NCBI GenBank assembly: GCA_949752745.1
Contig: OX457027.1
Span: 75,274,700 to 75,338,699, forward strand
DNA: 64,000 bases
From: Protula sp. h YS-2021
Taxonomy: Eukaryota > Annelida > Polychaeta > Sabellida > Serpulidae
Reading direction: 5' to 3'
In this document: positions 57,895 to 64,000 of the stretch, piece by piece
How the letters are laid out: each line of letters begins with the position of its first letter
Position numbering within the stretch: position 1 is the stretch's first letter
Position numbers and translations under genes: made by a program
The notes under the pieces: model-generated
What the model was told of the DNA's origin: nothing
The model's input: only the letters and a program-made list of their open reading frames with translations
Database searches by the model: none

Positions 57895-58648
57895 TTGAGA
57901 AACGTCCCCCGCGCCCCCTACTCACAGATCTATATTGTCGTCCAGAAGATCCAACATTGAACTTTGTGGCGTACACTTCTTCTTCATTAATGAAGGCCGC
58001 ATCATTTTCAACCTTTATAGCTGGTCCAGCTTTGTCACCACCAAAATGTTCTCCACAACCAGCATCCTTGCTTTTGAATTTTTTTAGCGATTTTTTGGCT
58101 TGTTCGTACATTTGTTCCGGATTACCATAGTCAATACCTGTGATGACAAGCATTTTTTCTGCCTTTGAAATGTTTGCGCACTTTAAAAGCTTGAAAGCTA
58201 AAATTGACGATGGTAATGTCATGTTTCTCTTCTCGATTTTGCGATATTTTTGATCAAAAAGGGATATATATTCCGAAATGGATTGTCCCTTTTGACGAGA
58301 GAAGTCTTCAAAATCCTCGAATTTTTCAAGAGAATCTGCCAAATCATCCTTTCCGAGATGCTGATCTAAGAAAGTTACTAAAATTTCAAAGCCGTTCTCT
58401 TTCTTTAAATCGTTAAGTTCCAGTTCATCAAAAACTTTTTCACGAATGCACTCGGATTCGGGGAGGGAAAGTGCTACCGCGATTCCTTGTTTTGCTTTTC
58501 CAAGATCTGTAATTTCGCGCCACGCCAGAAGCTCCTGTTTATACCTTTCGTATGATTTAGTTTTTGAGAAAAGCGGAGGAGCTATCTTCATCGCCATAGT
58601 TGCAGTCGATATCACTGATATTGTCAATATGAAAAATCCGTAATTCAT
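57770..58648 (-). CDS. copia-like Gag
   Basis: About 292 aa from ATG 58648; a second candidate start 'MAMKIAPPLFSKTKSYERYK' is 16 residues on and better fits family starts. 'EILVTFLDQHLGKDDLADSL' and 'SISEYISLFDQKYRKIEKRN' follow the UBN2/copia gag pattern, followed by a Gly/Arg-rich tail 'YRSVSRGRGGRFSSGRGF'. It ends at 57770 just after the homopolymer that separates it from the CCHC knuckle. Nucleocapsid role by family. Confidence 0.8.
   Translation of the reverse strand: MNYGFFILTISVISTATMAMKIAPPLFSKTKSYERYKQELLAWREITDLGKAKQGIAVALSLPESECIREKVFDELELNDLKKENGFEILVTFLDQHLGKDDLADSLEKFEDFEDFSRQKGQSISEYISLFDQKYRKIEKRNMTLPSSILAFKLLKCANISKAEKMLVITGIDYGNPEQMYEQAKKSLKKFKSKDAGCGEHFGGDKAGPAIKVENDAAFINEEEVYATKFNVGSSGRQYRSVSRGRGGRFSSGRGFWRGFRNASNNYRGGYQGQQPHSNANRTRPINPPPRP
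57778..57788. other. G11 homopolymer at the gag-pol frame change
   Basis: On the coding (minus) strand this is C11 within proline codons. Gag terminates 3 codons later, while the adjacent frame opens directly into the zinc knuckle, so slippage or a replication/sequencing indel here explains the split. Confidence 0.65.
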
Positions 58649-58818
58649 CACTAAAAGAACATTGAATGTATCTCCACAAGATTAAATGCCATAATCCATT
58701 CGATCACGTTTTCCACAACTTTCCACTCTTGTGTCCATTTCGTAAAGTTCACATTTTTTTCCTCATGACAATTCTATTTTCTCTAAATCCCACACTATTG
58801 ATTTCACTGTAATATCAA

Positions 58819-58834
58819 CCACGCTCTGCTACCA
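58819..58834 (-). other. Primer-binding site of the retrotransposon (initiator tRNA-Met type)
   Basis: Minus strand 'tggtagcagagcgtgg' begins two bases after the LTR. The first 11 bases complement the 3' end of animal initiator tRNA-Met (…CTCTGCTACCA). Confidence 0.75.
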
Positions 58835-58836
58835 TT

Positions 58837-59068
58837 TGTTAATCCATGGATTCACACAATAACACTTGATAATTATTTAAACATATATTTACAAAACTCG
58901 TTTATTCATTCTAATTCACTCGAATTGAAACCCAACTTCCCGTGCCTAGATACGTGATGTCACAAGTGACAGTGACATCACTATCAGTCATTGATGTCAA
59001 TTAATTACTAATCAATTAAGAATCCATAACGTTCTGAACGTAAATTTCATAGTGTACTGTTATCAACA
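58837..59068 (-). repeat. 5' LTR of the copia-like element (232 bp)
   Basis: Minus strand starts TGTTGATAAC and ends GGATTAACA, giving the TG...CA (TGTT...AACA) termini. It is next to the primer-binding site. No second LTR is present in the window. Confidence 0.72.
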
Positions 59069-59273
59069 GATTAGGATCGTGATCGTGCTCCCGAATGACT
59101 TCCGGATCTGTGTGGTCCTGTGATGCAGTGATTCTGCCATTGCAATGAGTTAGACGTCGGACACATCGCCAAAAAATGCGACCCGATTTAAGATCATGGC
59201 GCTTTGTATACAGAAAGCCATTGAGGGCAACCTTACGGCCGCCCTTATTGCTCTCTAAAATCTCCAGGTTCAT
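59069..59273 (-). pseudogene. FLYWCH zinc-finger exon, truncated by the LTR
   Basis: From ATG 59273: 'MNLEILESNKGGRKVALNGF', 'LYTKRHDLKSGRIFWRCVRR' and 'LTHCNGRITASQDHTDPEVI', then 'REHDHDPNL', i.e. the conserved F/L, W-R-C, C and H-x-H ligands of a FLYWCH finger. Immediately afterwards the reading frame enters the LTR. The natural continuation appears in the copy at 56001 ('DEVNIA'). FLYWCH proteins bind DNA; in MULE-type elements this finger precedes the transposase, but a host FLYWCH gene is also possible. Confidence 0.75.
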
Positions 59274-59755
59274 TCTGATCAGTGCTGCTTGTTAAGATGA
59301 TTGAAGTATGAATTTTCCGAAATCAAATTGGAGCTTGTCATGATTTACTCAGTAGTAAAACTGATATTTCTCCGGTAAAGAATTTGAAAAATTTGCCGCA
59401 ATGTTGAAAAGCTGTGGCTTCGCATTTCTTCATTCTTGTTCCTTTGAATCAAACGATGTGCGAGATTTTAATTTAAACCCCGTGGAATAACTTAATCACT
59501 GGCACTGCAATTTGGACGCGATGTGGCTTCAGTTCCTTTAATCCATTCCTTTGAGTCAAAGGCATTTTAAATTGCTCGACAACGCGACCAGGCATTGTCA
59601 TATGCCGTCCATTCATTACCTAATATCTGTTAATATTCAAATAATAATTTGCACAGTATTCTGTGAAGTGGACGTTCTGTCCAAGTTTTCATTTGTGGAC
59701 GTTATGTCTGTGGACGTTCTGTCCGTGGACGTTCTGTCTGGATACCGTGCATGGC

Positions 59756-61580
59756 ACGTGAGCAGATAATGTAAATAACTGATAGTTGAGTATTTTTGGA
59801 ACTTCTCTGGATGACCCAATTTTGAGAGAAATTGATCTGGTGCTCCTGTAAATTTTTTTTCTGTACATAAAATGTAGCATTGACCACTATGCCAACAACA
59901 GTGGATTTCATTAATTCTTCTCGTTGTAGATGGACTGATTTTGACAGTAAGTTCAGTGATATATTACTTCAGATGTGATCTAAACGATTATTCCTTTGCA
60001 CAAATTTCACTAAAGGAATAACTGTTAGATATTGCATCCATTCCAACATTTGCATGGAAGTGCAAATAAATCACGGAAAAAAATGCTAAGGTCGTTGTTA
60101 ATCGGCGGGAAGCGAGATAAGCGTCTGCAGTAATAAACTATACACACTTTTTTTTACCCTGAAAAATAGTATTCGCACTGTAATAGTTTTCTTGAATTTG
60201 TTAACACTTGGTAGAGATGTGTTTTCTTTACTATGGTTTTGGTGCTGGGAACACTAAATTGAATATGTTTATGTACATTTATTGACGGTGAAAAAAAATT
60301 ATATGTCATAATATAACATGCTTTAATGGTAAATTTTGATATCCAAAAAGAAAGGATATATGCGTGTGCAGTCACTTAAATTTAGTGTAATCTGTGAGCC
60401 GTGATTTGAATGTGTTAGCATTACTTAAAATGCCATCTTGCTACGTAGCTGTCATAAAGTATTAGAGAGAAGTATCAGAATTCGAAGTATTTAATTAAAA
60501 AACAGAAAACGATACTTTTGTAAGTACAGTGAACAATTTTTGCAATGGGTGCTCCTGAAACTAAACCAGTTTGGATGGACGGGTCGAATGTTTTTGCGTG
60601 TCTGTAGATTGCTGCGAACTGTGATAAGCAAGGCCGATACAACCAGATTGTAGTGGTACAAATAGCTTCTGGCGAAGAAAAATTGTTGTTTTTCTATAAC
60701 ATTTACGAAATGGCAGTTACAGGTCGATGCACCTCACACCGGTTATTGGGAATCAGCTGATATAAAGAAAACAAAGGATTATATATTTTTGTTTTCAAGA
60801 AAAGATGCTTTTCTGCTAAGAAAGATCGTTTTTGGAAGTCGTAAAAACCAGTGGCTAGCCTTAGAAACACTGGATAATCTTCCTGGACTGTCATACCTGG
60901 TGCTGGGAGCTTGAAACTTTCCGGCAAAAAAAAAAAATAATAATAACAACAACAAACAAAGGAAAAAATCAAAGCTTGATGGTGGTTAGGGGCTGCCTGT
61001 GTAAATGCGTGTTAGTACAGGCAAACTTTTGCTCGGGTGTGTAAATATTGAGAATATAACATGGGATTGTTGACCTTTGGATGATATTTATTACGTGGGA
61101 TTGTTGACATTTGGATGATATTTATTACGGAAGTTCAAATATAGATCATGTTTCCTAATCTTGAAATGTGTAAAAAAAATGCAGCATAATAATTTCAATG
61201 CGGGCTCACGTTTCAAATTAGATAACAATGAACTCAGGCTGATTGGTATGGACTGAATTATTAACAGAATGCCCCATTTGCTTTCCACGTGTTCGCCATA
61301 AAGTGTTCTGATTACAAAGGGTTTGCGTCTTGTTGACTTTGTTGACTTTCTGTCTTGTGGTTAGAACCGAAGTTTTTCTTATGTTTGACTGTTTACGCTA
61401 GTAATAATTGTTGCACAGGAGCTGTATGAAATTTTTACGTGGAAATGCACACTTAAGTACGACGGTTATAGCCAAAGCGTAGACTGGTGCCCTTCGTTTC
61501 TTTTCTGTGACAGAGAGCCGTTTCAAAGCACCTTGTAAATATGGTGAAAATACATTTGGTGAGGAGTCCTATTCCGCATG
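59756..61580. other. Intergenic, no gene seen
   Basis: A 36-bp duplication 'gtgggattgttgacmtttgg' is at about 61057-61128. No exon series recognised. Confidence 0.35.
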
Positions 61581-61589
61581 TTGTGTGAA

Positions 61590-62230
61590 TAGAATACCTT
61601 GTGACTGGTCTCTGTCAGTCCGGCGTGCTGTGCTATGGTCTGTCTCAGTCTGCCATGTTTTCGTGCCACTGGTCGACATCAACTGGGTGTGTAGTGTCAC
61701 TGTGGCCTAATTTAGCCTGCCATGTTGTCGTACCACTGGTTTGTCTCAGTCTGACATGTTTTGGTGCCACTGGTCGACATCAGCCTGTCGTGTTGTCGTA
61801 CCACTGTGGTCAGTGTTTGTCTGGGTACTATGTTCGGGGTTATGATGTCATGCAGAATATCTTATCAGTATCAAAACTATAATGAAGGTTTTTCTACAAT
61901 AACATTTCTCAGCAGCTATTGGTCGAAATAGTATTGGGCATAACATCTACAACTGATCGTAAGAGCTGCGGCGAGTCAAAATGGCACTGGATATAAAAAC
62001 TGTGACTTGTCAAAATGGCACCGGGCATGACTGTGGCACATGGTCGGAATGACACCGGGTAAAACTAATGGCTTCAAAGTAAAGGCTGCGAGTAGAAAAT
62101 GGCATCAAGGTAAAGGCTGCGAGTAGAAAATGGCATCAAGGTAAAGGCTGCGAGTAGAAAATGCCATAGAGCTGGAAAGCTGCAAATGGTCAAAATGGCA
62201 TCGAGCATGGCGTTTGCAAGCTGACGAAAA
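61590..62230. repeat. Short tandem repeats ('ccactggtcgacatcarc' and a 31-bp unit)
   Basis: 61600-61825 has imperfect ~50-60-bp units with 'ctgtctcagtctgccatgtt' and 'gtgccactggtcgacatcaa'. 62080-62165 holds three copies of 'taaaggctgcgagtagaaaa' plus 'tggcatcaagg' at a 31-bp period, flanked by looser 'tcaaaatggca' repeats. Confidence 0.75.
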
Positions 62231-64000
62231 TCACTTAGAAACAGTGAACTACTGCCTTAAACTCCAACAAATTTTCTTTTAATACTTTACAGTTCACATG
62301 CTGTCTACCTTGGTTATTTCGAATTCCCCGGGAAATGGCAGGTTTCTCCCTGCCGAGGCGCTGATGAATATATATAAAATATAATGTAGAAACGTTCATG
62401 AACTTGCATATAAAAGTGTATTTAACGATGAAAAAAGAGACTGATTTCTATGCGCTTGCATTCTTGGTATCCAGTCGCCTGTTAGATTGGATTGATTTCT
62501 GTATTTTGGCATTATTTACATAGATCGTAAACGAGTACGATAAGGAGATCTCAAGGGTCGTGCCATCCAGGGGTTTCCCAAAAGAGCTTGCGCTAGCGTT
62601 ATGAATTTTTTACTGCGAGATTTTCCTGCAGTCAGAGGAATGGATATCCCCTTCTAACTCTACCCGCCTTGAGAATTGAATTTTTACCTTTGTTTGAAGA
62701 TAAGGTTAAAAAAAAGAGTGAAGTAGGTCAACATTGACAGATGTAGGTCAGGGATTGTCACAAATCTCTCCATCCCGGAGCAAAATGTGGGAGGGGGCGT
62801 TGATGAGATTTGTTTGTAAAAAAAATAACGTGGCTCTTTAAGTATCGGGGGAAGCATCAAAATGCCATTTTTTTTGTTCTCTCTGCATTTTGTCCCAGAA
62901 TTCTTTTTTAAATCGATGTTTAGAAATGCCGTAAATGGGGTAGAATAATTGTTTAATTTTTACAGCATTGACTTTCGCCGGTAACTTGATCGGCATTGTG
63001 CGCCACAAATGTTTGTTGATGTTTTCCTCCTAGTTGTCGCCTGAAAAAATATTCTCACGTATTAATAATTAACTTTTGTTCATGTCAACTTGCCCTCTTT
63101 GCGGCTAAGAAAACAGCGTGATGTCGTAACCGAGGTCAGGATTCACGATAAGATTTCACCAGGTCAGTGACATTCTATAGACAAAAAGAATGTCCACGGT
63201 ACCGTCTGTCCAATATATGGTAACATTTTTTTACCTTATGTGGACTATTATGAAGACACATCGACCAGAACACTAAATATTAAATGCTAATGCTAGTGCT
63301 AAATACGTAAAATACGTATTTTTCGCGTTGTCGCTCTGACCCAGCGACTCAATTTTTGCTGCAGCCAACCGTTTGTTTACATGATTTCACAAATTTTGTA
63401 ATTTTGCTGTTGCAACAATAAATATAAATTTGACAGAGCACAATATTTTACCGTTTCTTCAGCAAACATCTTGCATTGCTTGTATTGAAAACAAATCGAA
63501 AGTACATATCTGCATCGTTCGGGCGCAGCAGTCCACAAATACAGAACCATCTACTCCTACATTTTTGGCGTATCATTTCCGAACACTGCTATACGAATAC
63601 GCACAAAGCGTCTCATTTTTAACACCTTTTCCGGTTTGATATCAGGCTTTTTTTTTTTAAAGAAAAAAATGATTCCATCAGCATGGTTCCGCCAAAAGAC
63701 GTTCTTGTTAAATGTATTAATTTGTTCTTACGACGACCGCGTGGAGAGAAATAGGCTGTTTAAATGGTTTCTTTTATGTCGACTTTTTTTTTACACTATG
63801 AGCCGCATAATGTCATGTATGGCATGATATGTCATGTTTAAGTGCTGTCAATACAAGCAGATTGCTTTGACCATAATTGCTATAAAGGGTACAAGAAGAA
63901 AATCCGCCCAAGTACATGTATGCTCAACATTGGGACGCAGCCAACATTTTTGAAACGCAAATTTCAAGGCCTTGAAGATGTGTTCGTAAAAACACCCAGA
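62231..64000. other. Intergenic, no gene seen
   Basis: Only short frames without motifs. No RNA gene recognised. Confidence 0.35.

Larger units (their letters stand above)
56143..59068 (-). mobile_element. Truncated copia-like LTR retrotransposon
   Basis: Order on the minus strand: LTR (59068-58837), Met-initiator-type primer-binding site (58834-58819), gag, protease and integrase, then an abrupt end at 56143. Reverse transcriptase, RNase H, polypurine tract and 3' LTR are missing. Protease before integrase, with the expected RT after it, is the copia order. The LTR lies right after the FLYWCH codons for 'HDHDPNL', so it disrupts that gene. Confidence 0.8.
55605..59746. mobile_element. FLYWCH-bearing MULE-like DNA transposon with 9-bp TSD, host of a copia insertion
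   Basis: Ends are 'aaatccgggacagaacgtcc' (left) and, inverted, 'ggtatccagacagaacgtcc' (right). The TIRs are arrays of 'ggacagaacgtccac' (55612-55690 and 59669-59740). Flanking 9-mers GTGCATGAC (55596-55604) and GTGCATGGC (59747-59755) match at 8 of 9. The end pair matches that of the element at 33825. The interior contains a FLYWCH zinc-finger exon, known from animal Mutator-like (Phantom-type) transposons as far as I recall, and a truncated LTR retrotransposon. No MULE transposase core was found, so this copy is defective. Confidence 0.65.

Overview
This is nuclear DNA of an invertebrate animal. It is AT-rich, has sparse spliced exons, and is packed with nested transposons, foldback elements and minisatellites. 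A mollusc or other lophotrochozoan fits the style of the repeats (PolB-type Mavericks, copia-like elements, 'tccgtccgtctgtc' microsatellites), but that assignment is an inference. Only two host genes can be supported: the edge of an ankyrin-repeat gene (1-434, minus) and a complete four-exon FAM72 orthologue (37167-40016, minus; 154 aa when spliced). The FAM72 call rests on the translated exons and matching splice phases.

The dominant feature is a full-length Maverick/Polinton at 14985-30033 (15,049 bp). It has AG...CT ends, terminal inverted repeats (TIRs) and a 6-bp target duplication (ATTAAC). The left half (+) carries an intact protein-primed DNA polymerase B, a PC4-like ssDNA-binding protein and three small paralogue-like proteins. 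The right half (-) carries the virion and integration module: protease, major capsid, a pX/pVI-like protein, minor capsid (penton), a lipid-anchor-like small protein, two conserved small proteins, packaging ATPase, integrase with chromodomain, and four accessory proteins. The two halves converge on facing poly(A) signals near 21.6 kb. Several right-half genes are broken: capsid, ATPase, one small gene and integrase. The element sits inside a LINE fragment, which itself sits in a host repeat, giving three nested layers.

A second, unusual Maverick relative lies at 4650-9750 (5,101 bp, TSD CAGTTG). It is almost entirely two giant inverted arms of about 2 kb around a single C2H2 zinc-finger gene. 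Its ends resemble those of the large Maverick and carry repeated CRE (TGACGTCA) and ETS (CCGGAAGT) motifs, some exactly fused.

From 31.9 to 60 kb there are further elements. They are a 1.46-kb G/C-tract palindrome (31997-33453), two DNA elements with 9-bp target duplications and matching asymmetric ends (33825-34614 and 55605-59746), a 577-bp foldback MITE (41522-42098) and a 718-bp repeat family (42.8-46.8 kb). The 55.6-59.7 kb element contains a FLYWCH zinc-finger exon interrupted by a truncated copia-like LTR retrotransposon (gag, protease and integrase, one LTR and a Met-initiator-type primer site). The remaining tens of kilobases hold minisatellites and sequence in which I see no gene. 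Short spliced exons could be missed there.
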